A stretch of 64,000 bases of DNA from an uncultured Flavobacteriaceae bacterium (GCA_905181615.1 CAJIYH010000006.1:289001-353000); one strand, 5' to 3'; positions 44,667 to 54,296 are shown, counted from the stretch's first letter. Translations and numbers: made by a program. Notes: generated by a model from the letters alone, not told the origin.

Positions 44667-46429
44667 AGCTGCTTATCTATTTTTGAAATTAACATAGAGG
44701 CTCGATCAAAGTTCTCTTCCATGCTCACTGCTGTTTCTGGTGAATATCGAGCAGCTTCACATGCTTCTAGTAATGCAACAAATTCTTTAATCAAAATAGG
44801 CTCTATTTCTTTTTCCCCAAGCAGGTTTGTAATTCGATTTTTACTAAATTCTGCTGTAACAATATGTAATTTTGCCTTTAAGTAATTATGTAAAGCACGC
44901 TCGAGTGAGTCATAAAATGTTTCTTTTTTTCCTAGATTCTTCTTGGCGGAACTCAAGTATTTTTTAGCCAATCTATTTGCTGCTTTCTGCCTTAAGGTCA
45001 TTGGATCCCTTGTTATATTTTGCTTTGTTCTAAGCCACAAAAAGAGCAGGAAAACAAGTGAAAAAGGAAATAACAATATTATATAAAAATTTCTGCTCCC
45101 AAAAAAAGCAGCTTCAGTTTTAATCGGGGAAAACTCAGTTTCTAATGCAATAAAAGTGAATTGATTTTCATTTAGATTAGGTCTTAAAAGAACCGAAGAG
45201 AATTTCTCATCAGCTTTAGAATTTCCTGCTACGGGACCTTCGTTAACATTTATCATAAACTCTTCGGAAACAAGTGTTTTGTATTGTTTTTTGTTTGGAT
45301 CAAAATAAGAAAAGGATACAGCGGGTATTGGATAATTACCTTGGAATTCTGGAACAACGGTATAGGTGTCTTGAATACTTCCCTGCATTCCCAGTAAATT
45401 TGTTTTTATGTTTTCCGAATGCTCGGGCTCATAAACCTCAAGAGCGGCAGGAACATTTACTTTAGGTAATGTAAACAAATTTAAATTTCCTCTCCCAGCT
45501 ACCTTAACAGAAGCTTGAAAAGATTCAGATGCTTTTAGTACCTTTTTGTTGAGGCTAAAGTTTAAATCAAAATCTCCTACAGCTCCAGAATAATTTTTGG
45601 GTTTTCCTTCCTCAGGTAATGCTTTTACGTTAATCGTTCGTTTGCCTGCTGTTATAGTTTTAGGCACTTGTCTGTATACAATGTCTCCAAATAAATTTCG
45701 TCTGTTCGAAGAAACTTGAACCATAATATTTAAGGTTAAAGGTTCTAGAGTTAATGCTCCTGTTTTTTGAGGATATAAAACTGCTTTTCTCCAAGTGACA
45801 TAATTGTATGTTTCCCCTTTATACACGCCTTGCTTCATTTCTAGCTTTTTGATGGGAATCAAATTACTCCAAAAGTCACCATAGGTTGGACTTTCAACTT
45901 CATTTACGTTTGAAATACCAATTTCTGAAGCATAATATAATTTATAAACTACCGTAAAGGCTTCATTTAAATAGGGATTAGAATTCGAAACTTCAGCTAC
46001 CAAATGTACGTTTTGGTCAGCAATATAATCAGCATTTCCTGATTGATTTGGAGTTTTGACAGCTTCAGTAACTTCAACTGAAATGGGGGTAGTTTTATAT
46101 AAAGCATCGTCTATTAAAACCGTTGCCTGATTTATAATCAAGTTCCCCTTTCGCGTTGGTAAAAGAAAATAGGTATACGACCTTGAAAAAGATCTTTTAC
46201 CATTAATCCAGCTGTTACTTGTAGATTGATTTGGACCACCAACAACACGAAAACCTTCGAAATTAGGAGGGGTAAAATTATCTCCGTTCTGATTCATTTC
46301 AAAACTAACCTTTAACCGTTCATTTATTCCCATTCGATTCTTACTCACTTTCGTCTGAAAAGTAACCTGAGCTTGTAATTGAAATCCTAAGGCAAATAGG
46401 AAGGTTAATAAAAGTGTATTTTTTAACAT
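44663..46429 (-). CDS. batD: BatD (oxygen tolerance family) envelope protein
   Basis: The 588-residue protein has a signal peptide (cleavage near FQLQAQ, residue 20) and a long periplasmic beta-rich region with repeated Ig-like folds (VSFEMNQNGDNFTPPNFEGF, RVVGGPNQS). One membrane helix lies near residue 450 (NFYIILLFPFSLVFLLFLWL), and a cytosolic helical tail has many Lys and Glu residues. This is the BatD family (Pfam BatD). It presumably works with BatA and BatB at the inner membrane. It lies six bases after batC and overlaps batE. Confidence 0.88.
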   Translation of the reverse strand: MLKNTLLLTFLFALGFQLQAQVTFQTKVSKNRMGINERLKVSFEMNQNGDNFTPPNFEGFRVVGGPNQSTSNSWINGKRSFSRSYTYFLLPTRKGNLIINQATVLIDDALYKTTPISVEVTEAVKTPNQSGNADYIADQNVHLVAEVSNSNPYLNEAFTVVYKLYYASEIGISNVNEVESPTYGDFWSNLIPIKKLEMKQGVYKGETYNYVTWRKAVLYPQKTGALTLEPLTLNIMVQVSSNRRNLFGDIVYRQVPKTITAGKRTINVKALPEEGKPKNYSGAVGDFDLNFSLNKKVLKASESFQASVKVAGRGNLNLFTLPKVNVPAALEVYEPEHSENIKTNLLGMQGSIQDTYTVVPEFQGNYPIPAVSFSYFDPNKKQYKTLVSEEFMINVNEGPVAGNSKADEKFSSVLLRPNLNENQFTFIALETEFSPIKTEAAFFGSRNFYIILLFPFSLVFLLFLWLRTKQNITRDPMTLRQKAANRLAKKYLSSAKKNLGKKETFYDSLERALHNYLKAKLHIVTAEFSKNRITNLLGEKEIEPILIKEFVALLEACEAARYSPETAVSMEENFDRASMLISKIDKQL

Positions 46430-46435
46430 AAAAAC

Positions 46436-47254
46436 TTACCAGTCTTTTTTGGTTTTAACAGGAACCCCTTTTGCTTTTTGGGCATTAACTTTTTTCTGTA
46501 CTCCTTTTTCTTGATTGTTCATTGCCTCAAGAAGGCTTTTTACTTGTTCTGGAGATATTTGTCCAAGTTTTGGTTTTGGTGGAGGTTGTTTTTTCTTATC
46601 GCTATCACCTTCTTTTTCTTGATTCTTAGGCTTGTCCTCTTTGGGCTTATCTTTTGAGTCCTCTTTGGGATCCCCGTCTTCACCGTTTTCCTTTTTCTCT
46701 TTGTCTCCTTCGTCTTTTGGGTCTTCCTGTTTGCCTTTATCGTCTTTCTTCTCCTGATCTTGATCCCCCTCTTTATCCTGATCCTGATCATGCTTGTCTT
46801 GTTGATCCTCTTGTTTTTCTTTTTCCAAAAGCTCCTTGGCTAGTGCATAATTATATCTTGTTTCCTCGTCTTTTGGATTGTTTCTTAATCCATTTTTAAA
46901 AGCCTCTACTGCTTGAGTATAGTCTTTTTGTTGCATATAAACATTACCTAAATTATGGAAGGCAGCGTGTTTTTCTTCTTTTAAGTTTGAGTTTTTTTGA
47001 GTTTGAAAAAAACGTTGAGAAGCAGAACCGTAATCAGCTATTCGATAATTTGTATTCCCTAAATTATGAAGTGCTTCAGTTTTGTTTGGAGCAATAGAAA
47101 CTGCTTTTCGGTATTGAGATTCTGCTCCAATGTATTCTTCTTGATTGTGTTCCTTATTCCCGTCAACAACTAGGTTATTGGCAGCTTCGTCCTGACTCCA
47201 AAGTAAGGTTGAAGAAAGTAATAAAATTAAAAAATATAGTGCTTTATAATTCAT
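46436..47254 (-). CDS. batC: BatC: TPR protein with charged low-complexity tail
   Basis: The 272-residue protein has a signal peptide (to about LLWSQ, residue 20) and three TPR units covering about residues 25-140 (AESQYRKAVSIAPNKTEALH, NLGNTNYRIADYGSASQRFF, LGNVYMQQKDYTQAVEAFKN). A tail of about 90 residues (145-235) is almost purely Lys, Glu, Asp, Gln, Gly and Pro. TPRs mediate contacts with other Bat proteins. The tail is probably disordered. It starts directly after the batB stop with no gap. Confidence 0.86.
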   Translation of the reverse strand: MNYKALYFLILLLSSTLLWSQDEAANNLVVDGNKEHNQEEYIGAESQYRKAVSIAPNKTEALHNLGNTNYRIADYGSASQRFFQTQKNSNLKEEKHAAFHNLGNVYMQQKDYTQAVEAFKNGLRNNPKDEETRYNYALAKELLEKEKQEDQQDKHDQDQDKEGDQDQEKKDDKGKQEDPKDEGDKEKKENGEDGDPKEDSKDKPKEDKPKNQEKEGDSDKKKQPPPKPKLGQISPEQVKSLLEAMNNQEKGVQKKVNAQKAKGVPVKTKKDW

Positions 47255-48304
47255 CTATGCTTGTTCTTTTTTATTTTCATTAAATAAATTCATTTTGAGT
47301 ACCCACTTTGTTTTGGTTTCAAAAAGTAATATTTCTATCAAAAGTAACAGAAATCCTGCAACCAAGAATCCTTGGAATCGATCTTTATAACTTACAAATT
47401 TTTTTGCTTCGAATTCCTTTTTATCCATTTGCTTTAAAGTAGAAGAAACAAATTCTAAAACCTCCTGAGTATCATTACCATCAGAATAATTTCCTTTTGT
47501 TGCAATTGCTATAGAAGTTAAAACTTCTGAATTACGTTTTGTTATTACTACTTCTCCATTTTTATCTTTTTTGTATGATTCAACAATTCCATTTCTTTTG
47601 ATAGGAATAGGACCTCCCTTTTCGGTTCCTACCCCAAATGTAAATATTTTTATTCCCAGTTCATTTGCTCTTTCAGCAGCGGCCATTGCCTCTTCTGAAT
47701 GATCCTCCCCGTCTGATAAAATAAAAATTACTCTATTGGTTTGGTCTTCATCATCAAAATAAGTAACTGCCAAATCGATTGCAGAATCAATAGCTGTACC
47801 TTGAGAAGAAAGCATATCTGTATTAAGCGCCTGAAGAAACATTTTGGCTGCCCCGTAATCTGTGGTAATAGGCAATTGAGGGACTGCTTGAGCTGCATAA
47901 GCTATAATTCCAACCCGATCACTTGCCAATTGATTTAAAAGGGCCGAAACCAAACGTTTTGCTTTTTCAATTCGATTTGGAGCAATGTCTTCAGCAAGCA
48001 TACTTTTTGAAACATCGATAGCAAAAACTATATCCACCCCTTCTCGTTTAACTGTTTCTAATTGGGTTCCAATTTTAGGGTTAACCAGCGCAAGAATTAA
48101 GCAGCTATATCCTAAGCTAATCAAAACTAATTTCAATAAAGGTTTAAACCGAGACCGTTCGGGACTTAAAACTTCCATCAGTCGCGTAGATGCAAAACGC
48201 TCTTGTGCCCTTCTTTTCCAACTAGAAATTGCTATATAGCCAAGCCACAATAATGGAATTATTGCAAAAACATAAAAATAAATTGGCGCGTCTAATTGAT
48301 ACAT
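47255..48304 (-). CDS. batB: BatB: VWA-domain membrane protein
   Basis: The 349-residue protein has two N-terminal membrane segments (about residues 7-25 and 58-76), a von Willebrand A domain and a C-terminal membrane segment near 310-330. The MIDAS motif is complete: DxSxS in FAIDVSKSMLAED, the Thr in SSQGTAIDSAIDLA and the Asp in ILSDGEDHSEE. It should bind a divalent metal and a partner protein on the periplasmic side. It is two bases from batA and adjacent to batC. Confidence 0.9.
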   Translation of the reverse strand: MYQLDAPIYFYVFAIIPLLWLGYIAISSWKRRAQERFASTRLMEVLSPERSRFKPLLKLVLISLGYSCLILALVNPKIGTQLETVKREGVDIVFAIDVSKSMLAEDIAPNRIEKAKRLVSALLNQLASDRVGIIAYAAQAVPQLPITTDYGAAKMFLQALNTDMLSSQGTAIDSAIDLAVTYFDDEDQTNRVIFILSDGEDHSEEAMAAAERANELGIKIFTFGVGTEKGGPIPIKRNGIVESYKKDKNGEVVITKRNSEVLTSIAIATKGNYSDGNDTQEVLEFVSSTLKQMDKKEFEAKKFVSYKDRFQGFLVAGFLLLLIEILLFETKTKWVLKMNLFNENKKEQA

Positions 48305-48306
48305 TG

Positions 48307-49311
48307 TTAAATAAAGCTTCTAAAAATTGTGTTTTTCATTACCCATTCCATAAACAGTAATCCCATAGCTATTAGGATAAGTGATCTGTATTTTTCTTCA
48401 TAATTATAATACTTAAACTCTTCAACTTCTGTTTTTTCGAGCTTATTTATTTCATCGTAAATGTCCTTTAATTTTTTAGAATCGGTTGCTCTAAAGTACA
48501 AACCACCTGTGTCATCTGCTATGGATTGCAATAGCTCTTCATCGATTTCAACTTTAGTAAGTCCGTATTGAAACTTTCCATTGGGTAAAACGCCAACAGG
48601 AGCTTTTGCTGTTCCGTTACTTCCTAAACCAATAGTATAGGTTTTTATCTTAAATTCAACCGCCAGTTCTGCTGCTATTTTAGGTTCAATAAATCCGGAA
48701 TTATTAACTCCATCAGTAAGTAAGATGATAACTTTGCTTTGAGCACGACTATCCTTTAGTCGGTTTACAGCCGTTGCTAGTCCCATCCCAATGGCAGTCC
48801 CATCATTAATTACTCCATCATATCGGATGCTCCTAAGAGCATTTTTGACAATTCGTTTATCGCTCGTAATCGGAGTTTTTGTATAGCTTTCTCCAGCATA
48901 AACTACCAAACCAATCCGGTCATTTTGGCGATCATCTATGAAGTCCGAAGCAACTTCTTTAAGGGCATTTAATCGATTAGGTTTTAAATCTTGTGCTAGC
49001 ATACTCGATGAAACATCAATAGCCATAACAATATCAATCCCTTTATTTGTTTTGGTTCTTGAGGAAATGTCAACGGTTTGAGGACGTGCTAACGCAAGAA
49101 CAACTAGAGCAAGTGCACTAATTCTAAAAATAAATAATACAGACTGGAAACGGGCTAAATTTGAAGATACTCCCTCAAAACCTTTTACTGAAGAAATGGT
49201 CAGTCTAGCCTGTTGATATTTACGCTTATATATATACCAAAAGATAACTAAGGGGAGTAATGTTAATCCCCAAAGGTATTCCGGATTTGCTAGTTCTATT
49301 CCTTCAAACAC
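48307..49311 (-). CDS. batA: BatA: VWA-domain membrane protein
   Basis: The 334-residue protein has the same plan as BatB: two N-terminal membrane segments (residues 12-28 and 58-76), a VWA domain with MIDAS residues in MAIDVSSSMLAQDLKPNRLN, VINDGTAIGMGLATA and LLTDGVNNSG, and a C-terminal hydrophobic segment near 312-326. BatA and BatB are paralogues and likely form a heteromeric complex. It lies two bases after the 540-residue gene and two bases before batB. Confidence 0.9.
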   Translation of the reverse strand: MFEGIELANPEYLWGLTLLPLVIFWYIYKRKYQQARLTISSVKGFEGVSSNLARFQSVLFIFRISALALVVLALARPQTVDISSRTKTNKGIDIVMAIDVSSSMLAQDLKPNRLNALKEVASDFIDDRQNDRIGLVVYAGESYTKTPITSDKRIVKNALRSIRYDGVINDGTAIGMGLATAVNRLKDSRAQSKVIILLTDGVNNSGFIEPKIAAELAVEFKIKTYTIGLGSNGTAKAPVGVLPNGKFQYGLTKVEIDEELLQSIADDTGGLYFRATDSKKLKDIYDEINKLEKTEVEEFKYYNYEEKYRSLILIAMGLLFMEWVMKNTIFRSFI

Positions 49312-49313
49312 GT

Positions 49314-50936
49314 TTATAATTCTTTTAAAACTTCAAGTGACTCTATAATTCTGTTTTCAATTTCTTCTCCATATCGATCTTCTTTATCAGACAATATTCT
49401 TAGCTCAACTTGAACTTGATTGAAAGGTAAAATAATGGATCTTAACCTGCAACGCGTTCGTTCTTTACTTTCAGGGTTCAGAAGATCTAGTGTTCCTGAA
49501 AGCTGTATTACTTCTGACCCGTCTTTAGTTTTATATGGGTCCGGATTAATCAACATATTGGTAGCACCATCTTGTTCAAGTGATGCCAATATTTCATTTA
49601 TTAAGTCCTGAGCTTCTTGTTGTTGCTCTTCTTCAGATTTTTCTTTTCCTTCTTCTGGAGGAGCTTGCTCCAAAAAGCTTATTTGCACATACACCGTGTT
49701 TAATGGATCACCCGCCGAAAAAATGGTAATTCCTTTCGGTGTTTCCGCTTTTCGAATCAAAACCTCTGGAGTTGAAAGGAATATAGGAGGCGTTCCGTAT
49801 TGACTTTGAACCCACTGGTTATTCATCAAAACTTTTGTTGGGTATTGAATCAGGGTATCTTTTACGTTTTCAAAACCATATTTATATATTGAAATTAAAA
49901 AGACAATGATTATCAATACCAAAATACCCAGCCCTGCTATTTTTAATTGAAATTTAAATTTTTTCTTTTTCAATTTTTTTTGAAAAGCAGCAGTAGCCTC
50001 AATTTCTTCTTGTGTAGGTTCTGGAAGTGCCTCTTGAGTTTTAATCACGACATCCTCTACTATATTTCGATCTGAAGTAGCTACTTCAAATTCTGGGGCA
50101 GATCGGGCAAATTTAACTAAATCAGCATGTTCTAAAACCTGCTTTAAAGAAAGTAGAGTTTCGGTACTTAAATCTAGTTTACCTGAATCTATTAGCAACT
50201 CTAGCTTTTTAAGTAACTCTTTTGATGTGCTTTCTAGAGCAGTAATATTAGCCTCTTCTTCTAAATAGCGCCGAACAACTTCTGTTAATTTTGAATAATA
50301 GCTCTTATATTCTTCTTGTAATCTGGGACGTTCTTCTTCAAGAGCTTTTAATTCGAGGAGTGCTCGTTCAAAGGGTGGGATTTTTTTCCTCTTTTCTTCT
50401 CGTTTTTTTTGAAATCTTAATCCAAGGAAAATTAAAAAAGCTAAAACCAACAAAATGAAAAAGATAACTGCAATTTGTTTGGTCAACTCTTTATATCTAC
50501 GTTCTAACTTAACAAGAGGTTTTATGTCAAACAAAGGTTGTTCGAGGGTATCTACAACAACCGTGTTTATCCTGATGGAAATTGAATCTGATATTGCATT
50601 GACTCCATTGATTAGTATTTTTTGTTTTGGAATCCAATAGTTGCCTGAATCAAACTGAATTAAAGCATATTTTTTAATAAACAAATAATGTGTTTGAGCA
50701 CGAATGGTGTCTAGTGGAAATATTTCAAGGAGTTCAAAAGGCGCAAAATTAGGTTGTTTTGGAAACTGTATTTTTGAAAGGCTATCCCCTTTAACCTGAA
50801 AACGGATGTTAATCTGTTCTCCTATTTTAAATTCAGTTGAATCAACAGCAATTAAAATTTCTTTATAGACTTGCCCTATTCCACTAGTAAAAGAGAATAA
50901 CACTAAAGAAAAAAATAATAAAAATGTCTTTCGCAT
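49314..50936 (-). CDS. Bat-operon membrane protein of 540 residues, unassigned
   Basis: The protein has a signal peptide (to about GIGQ, residue 22), a periplasmic beta-rich domain of about 120 residues resembling the start of BatD (KEILIAVDSTEFKIGEQINI), a membrane helix near 153-172 and a long charged cytosolic helical region. That region includes YYSKLTEVVRRYLEEEANIT, the segment shared by DUF4381/BatD-type tails. A second membrane helix lies near 335-352, then a further domain (about 365-540) of unknown type. It sits between the DUF58 gene and batA with two-base gaps, so it belongs to the complex. I do not know a name for it. Confidence 0.75.
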   Translation of the reverse strand: MRKTFLLFFSLVLFSFTSGIGQVYKEILIAVDSTEFKIGEQINIRFQVKGDSLSKIQFPKQPNFAPFELLEIFPLDTIRAQTHYLFIKKYALIQFDSGNYWIPKQKILINGVNAISDSISIRINTVVVDTLEQPLFDIKPLVKLERRYKELTKQIAVIFFILLVLAFLIFLGLRFQKKREEKRKKIPPFERALLELKALEEERPRLQEEYKSYYSKLTEVVRRYLEEEANITALESTSKELLKKLELLIDSGKLDLSTETLLSLKQVLEHADLVKFARSAPEFEVATSDRNIVEDVVIKTQEALPEPTQEEIEATAAFQKKLKKKKFKFQLKIAGLGILVLIIIVFLISIYKYGFENVKDTLIQYPTKVLMNNQWVQSQYGTPPIFLSTPEVLIRKAETPKGITIFSAGDPLNTVYVQISFLEQAPPEEGKEKSEEEQQQEAQDLINEILASLEQDGATNMLINPDPYKTKDGSEVIQLSGTLDLLNPESKERTRCRLRSIILPFNQVQVELRILSDKEDRYGEEIENRIIESLEVLKEL

Positions 50937-50938
50937 GA

Positions 50939-51805
50939 CTATATTCTTGCTTTAAAATAGCTTAACAGCTTTTTTACATAACTTTCTTCTAAACTACAGT
51001 GAAGTGTTCCTGCACCATTTTTTCTAAATAGCGTTTCGAAAATTTCAACATGCTCTTTATGAAATTTTTGATATTGATTTCGAACTGATTTCGAGGCAGT
51101 ATTAATCCACTTTGTTTTTTGAGTTTCACTATCTAACATCGGCACAAGACCAATGTTAGGCATTTCAACCTCTCTTTTGTCATAAACTCTTATCCCGGTA
51201 AGGTCATGTTTTTTGGCTGCAATACGTAATGTTTTTTCGTACTTCTGATCCATGAAATCTGAAAGTAAAAATACAATTGCTTTCTTTTTTAGAATTCCAA
51301 ACAAGAACTCCAAAGCTGTATTTATATCTGTTTTCTTGCTCTTTGGTTGGAATTCTAGTAACTCTCTAATTATCCTTAAGACGTGAGTTTTTCCTTTTTT
51401 TGGAGGGATAAATAATTCTACTTGATCTGAAAATAAAAGCAGTCCGACCTTATCGTTATTTTGAAGTGCAGAAAAAGAAAGGGTTGCCGCAATTTCGGTT
51501 AATACCTCTCTTTTAAACTGATTTCCTGTACCAAAAAATTCAGACCCACTAACATCAACAACCAACATAAGAGTAAGCTCACGTTCTTCCTCAAAAACTT
51601 TGACAAAAGGTTCGTTGTAACGGGCGGTTACATTCCAGTCAATCGCTCGGACATCATCTCCAAATTGATACTGTCGTACTTCGCTGAAGGTCATGCCTCT
51701 TCCCTTAAAAGTACTGTGATATTCTCCACCAAACACATGGTCGCTTAAACGACGTGTTTTGATTTCAATTTTCCTTACTTTCTTTAAAAGTTCTTTTGTA
51801 TCCAT
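50939..51805 (-). CDS. DUF58 domain protein of the MoxR/Bat operon
   Basis: The 288-residue cytosolic protein has the DUF58 hallmark GGEYHSTFKGRGMTFSEVRQ followed by YQFGDDVRAIDWNVTARYNE, and a VWA-like fold (LMLVVDVSGSEFFGTG, AIVFLLSDFMD). DUF58 proteins always accompany MoxR ATPases and probably act as adaptor or substrate. It starts 38 bases after moxR and lies two bases before the 540-residue gene. Confidence 0.9.
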   Translation of the reverse strand: MDTKELLKKVRKIEIKTRRLSDHVFGGEYHSTFKGRGMTFSEVRQYQFGDDVRAIDWNVTARYNEPFVKVFEEERELTLMLVVDVSGSEFFGTGNQFKREVLTEIAATLSFSALQNNDKVGLLLFSDQVELFIPPKKGKTHVLRIIRELLEFQPKSKKTDINTALEFLFGILKKKAIVFLLSDFMDQKYEKTLRIAAKKHDLTGIRVYDKREVEMPNIGLVPMLDSETQKTKWINTASKSVRNQYQKFHKEHVEIFETLFRKNGAGTLHCSLEESYVKKLLSYFKARI

Positions 51806-51843
51806 GGCTATAAACGTTCCTTTTTAAACTTTTTTAGGCGCAT

Positions 51844-52845
51844 TTATGGTACTTCAACCTCATTAATTATTTGACTAATTAAATCTTCGGTTGTAATGTT
51901 TTCAGCTTCCGCCTCATAAGTAAGTCCTATTCTATGTCGCAATACATCATAAACTATAGCACGAACATCTTCTGGAATTACATAGCCCCTATGCTTTAAA
52001 AATGAATGACATTTAGCAGCAGTAGCCAAATTAATACTTCCTCTGGGAGAAGCTCCAAAACTTATTAAAGGCTTTATTTTTTTTAGACCGTATCGCTCTG
52101 GATAACGCGTTGCAAAAACTAAATCTAATATATATTTTTCAATTTTTTCATCCATATAAACAGACCGAACGGTTTCTTGAGCGGTAATGATCTGTTTTGT
52201 GGTAACAACTGGTTTAATTGTTTGTTGGTTTGCCATTAAATTAGAGCGGACAATTAATTGCTCGTCTTCAATAGAAGGATAATCAATCACGGTTTTCAGC
52301 ATAAATCGATCTACCTGTGCTTCTGGAAGTGGGTAAGTTCCCTCCTGTTCAACAGGGTTTTGAGTTGCCATAACTAAAAAAGGTTGTTTTAGAGGAAATG
52401 TAGTATCTCCGATTGTAACTTGCTTTTCCTGCATAGCTTCTAATAAGGCCGATTGTACCTTTGCAGGAGCACGGTTAATCTCGTCTGCTAAAACAAAATT
52501 AGCGAAAATTGGACCTTTTTTTATAGAAAAATCATTTTCTTTAATGTTATAAATCATTGTCCCTACAACGTCTGCTGGTAACAAATCGGGCGTAAATTGT
52601 ATTCTACTGAAATCCGCTTTCACAGCCTTACTTAAGGTATTAATGGCTAGGGTTTTGGCTAGACCTGGCACACCTTCTAATAGAATATGTCCACGACCCA
52701 AAAGACCAATTAATAGTCGTTCAATCATGTGTTTTTGACCGACAATTACTTTATTTATTTCTAATGTCAGTAAATCAATAAAGGCACTTTCCTTTTCAAT
52801 TTTCTCGTTAATAGCACTAATATCTACATTGGTATTATTATCCAT
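51844..52845 (-). CDS. moxR: MoxR-family AAA+ ATPase
   Basis: The 333-residue ATPase has Walker A ILLEGVPGLAKTLAINTL (near residue 60), Walker B NFVLADEINRAPAKVQSALL, sensor 1 PFLVMATQNPVEQEGTYPLP and an arginine-finger and lid region with SFGASPRGSINLATAAK. MoxR proteins work as chaperones that assemble or activate partners carrying VWA domains. It is the first gene of the minus-strand operon moxR-DUF58-540aa-batA-batB-batC-batD-batE and is divergent from the aldo/keto reductase gene. Confidence 0.95.
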   Translation of the reverse strand: MDNNTNVDISAINEKIEKESAFIDLLTLEINKVIVGQKHMIERLLIGLLGRGHILLEGVPGLAKTLAINTLSKAVKADFSRIQFTPDLLPADVVGTMIYNIKENDFSIKKGPIFANFVLADEINRAPAKVQSALLEAMQEKQVTIGDTTFPLKQPFLVMATQNPVEQEGTYPLPEAQVDRFMLKTVIDYPSIEDEQLIVRSNLMANQQTIKPVVTTKQIITAQETVRSVYMDEKIEKYILDLVFATRYPERYGLKKIKPLISFGASPRGSINLATAAKCHSFLKHRGYVIPEDVRAIVYDVLRHRIGLTYEAEAENITTEDLISQIINEVEVP

Positions 52846-52992
52846 AAGATTCTATAAATTTTTTAATGTTACAAAAATGGAGAAATTATAACATCTTTAT
52901 TGTTAATAATTGGTTAAAAATAGTAAGAAAAAACACTACTTCAAAATGGGCTTTAAGTCTAAAAAAAAGTAATTTCATAAATTAAAAAAACA

Positions 52993-53859
52993 ATGACTGA
53001 ATTCTCGGGAATTATTGCTGGAACTATGACTTGGGGTGTTTGGGGTAAAAACTACAACTCATCTCAAATGAGTTCTTTGATTGAAGATGCCTTATCACTT
53101 GGCATCAGTACCTTTGACCATGCAGATATTTATGGAGGTTATACAACAGAAGCCTCTTTCGGCGCAGCTTTCAAAGAAACTAAAGTCGAGAGATCCGAAG
53201 TACAATTTATAAGTAAATGTGGAATTCAGTACCCTAGCGATACGCGTCCTTTAGAAATCAAGCATTATGATTATTCTTCTGATCACATCCTTTGGTCAAC
53301 AGAAAAATCCCTTAAAAATCTCAACACAGAATATCTTGATGTGCTTTTACTCCATAGACCAAGTCCATTAATGGATCCTCAAGAGGTAGCAAAAGCACTT
53401 GAGAAGCTCAAAAGTCAAGGGAAAGTAAAAAGCTTTGGGGTGTCTAATTTCACCTCAGCCCAAATGAGCCTTTTAAGTACTGAAAATCTAATTGAATGGA
53501 ACCAAATTGAATGTTCCCTAACGGCGTCCAAAGCTATGTTTGACGGAACAACAAATCACATGATGGAGCAACAAATTGGTTCCATGGCTTGGAGTCCTTT
53601 GGGAAGTTATTTTAAGGATAAAAACAATCAAAATGAGCGTCTAAAACCCTTAGTTGATAAAATGTGTGTGAAATACAATGCTTCAGAAGATCAAATCTTG
53701 TTGGCTTGGCTACTCCAACATCCTGCAAAAATTCATCCCGTAGTAGGAACTACTCAAAAGACTAGACTTAAGTGTGCTATGGATGCGCTTTTCATTAAAT
53801 TAGATCTGCAAGATTGGTTTTTACTTCTAGAAGCAAGCTGGGGTCATGAAGTGCCCTAA
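52993..53859 (+). CDS. Aldo/keto reductase (YdhF-like)
   Basis: The 288-residue TIM-barrel NADPH-dependent oxidoreductase has the catalytic set Asp and Tyr in TFDHADIYGGYTTEASFG, Lys in FISKCGIQYP and His in LDVLLLHRPSPLMDP. VKSFGVSNFTSAQM follows, and the coenzyme-binding end is HPVVGTTQKTRLKCAMDALF. The sequence most resembles the YdhF branch. The substrate cannot be predicted. It is monocistronic, as the M24 peptidase remnant follows on the other strand. Confidence 0.9.
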   Translation: MTEFSGIIAGTMTWGVWGKNYNSSQMSSLIEDALSLGISTFDHADIYGGYTTEASFGAAFKETKVERSEVQFISKCGIQYPSDTRPLEIKHYDYSSDHILWSTEKSLKNLNTEYLDVLLLHRPSPLMDPQEVAKALEKLKSQGKVKSFGVSNFTSAQMSLLSTENLIEWNQIECSLTASKAMFDGTTNHMMEQQIGSMAWSPLGSYFKDKNNQNERLKPLVDKMCVKYNASEDQILLAWLLQHPAKIHPVVGTTQKTRLKCAMDALFIKLDLQDWFLLLEASWGHEVP

Positions 53860-53890
53860 TAACGTCTTGTAAATAGTCTAGTTTTAAGTT

Positions 53891-54296
53891 TTATAGACTG
53901 AGCTGGTCTAAATCCGTTAACCCTTTTTCTTTTATTACTTTTTCAATTCCCTTGATTGAAGAGGGTGCAAATGCTCTATGGTTTTCTTCTCCAGTTTCTG
54001 TAACTAAAGCAACATCTTCAATTCTAATGTAAAGTTGTTCTTCTGGAATCCATATCATCGGATCAATGGTGAAAATCATTCCCGGTTCTAAAGGAGCTCG
54101 ACTTACCCGTCCAACATCCGCTTTGAATAATTGCTGTTGCATTTTCTCCTATTGTATCAAATATTTGAGCTCTCCGTGCATCAAACTCAGCTATCGGAAA
54201 ATCAGTTTGGTAGTAATGCTTTTGATGAGCAGATAACTTCAATTCGCAGATAAGAGCAACGATCAAAAGTAGAAGTATGTTTTTTTTAAAATACAT
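53891..54296 (-). pseudogene. M24 metallopeptidase (Xaa-Pro aminopeptidase) gene with internal deletion
   Basis: The N-terminal part from the ATG at 54296 has a signal peptide and HYYQTDFPIAEFDARRAQIF, then DTIGENATAIIQSG, as in secreted flavobacterial Xaa-Pro aminopeptidases. Immediately afterwards, in another frame, the family C-terminus reads DVGRVSRAPLEPGMIFTIDP followed by MIWIPEEQLYIRIEDVALVT, ending at 53891. The whole metal-binding middle (several hundred codons) is missing. The junction is near 54110-54125. A deletion plus frameshift has destroyed the gene. Confidence 0.85.

Noticed and set aside
46540-46899. Arg/Lys-rich and Leu/Pro-rich ORFs overlapping batC
   Set aside because: They are frame shadows of the K/E/D-rich BatC tail, with no start context or family.
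53870-53900. Possible terminator after the aldo/keto reductase gene (AGTCTA...TAGACT)
   Set aside because: Stem of only six AT-rich pairs with a long loop and no T run.
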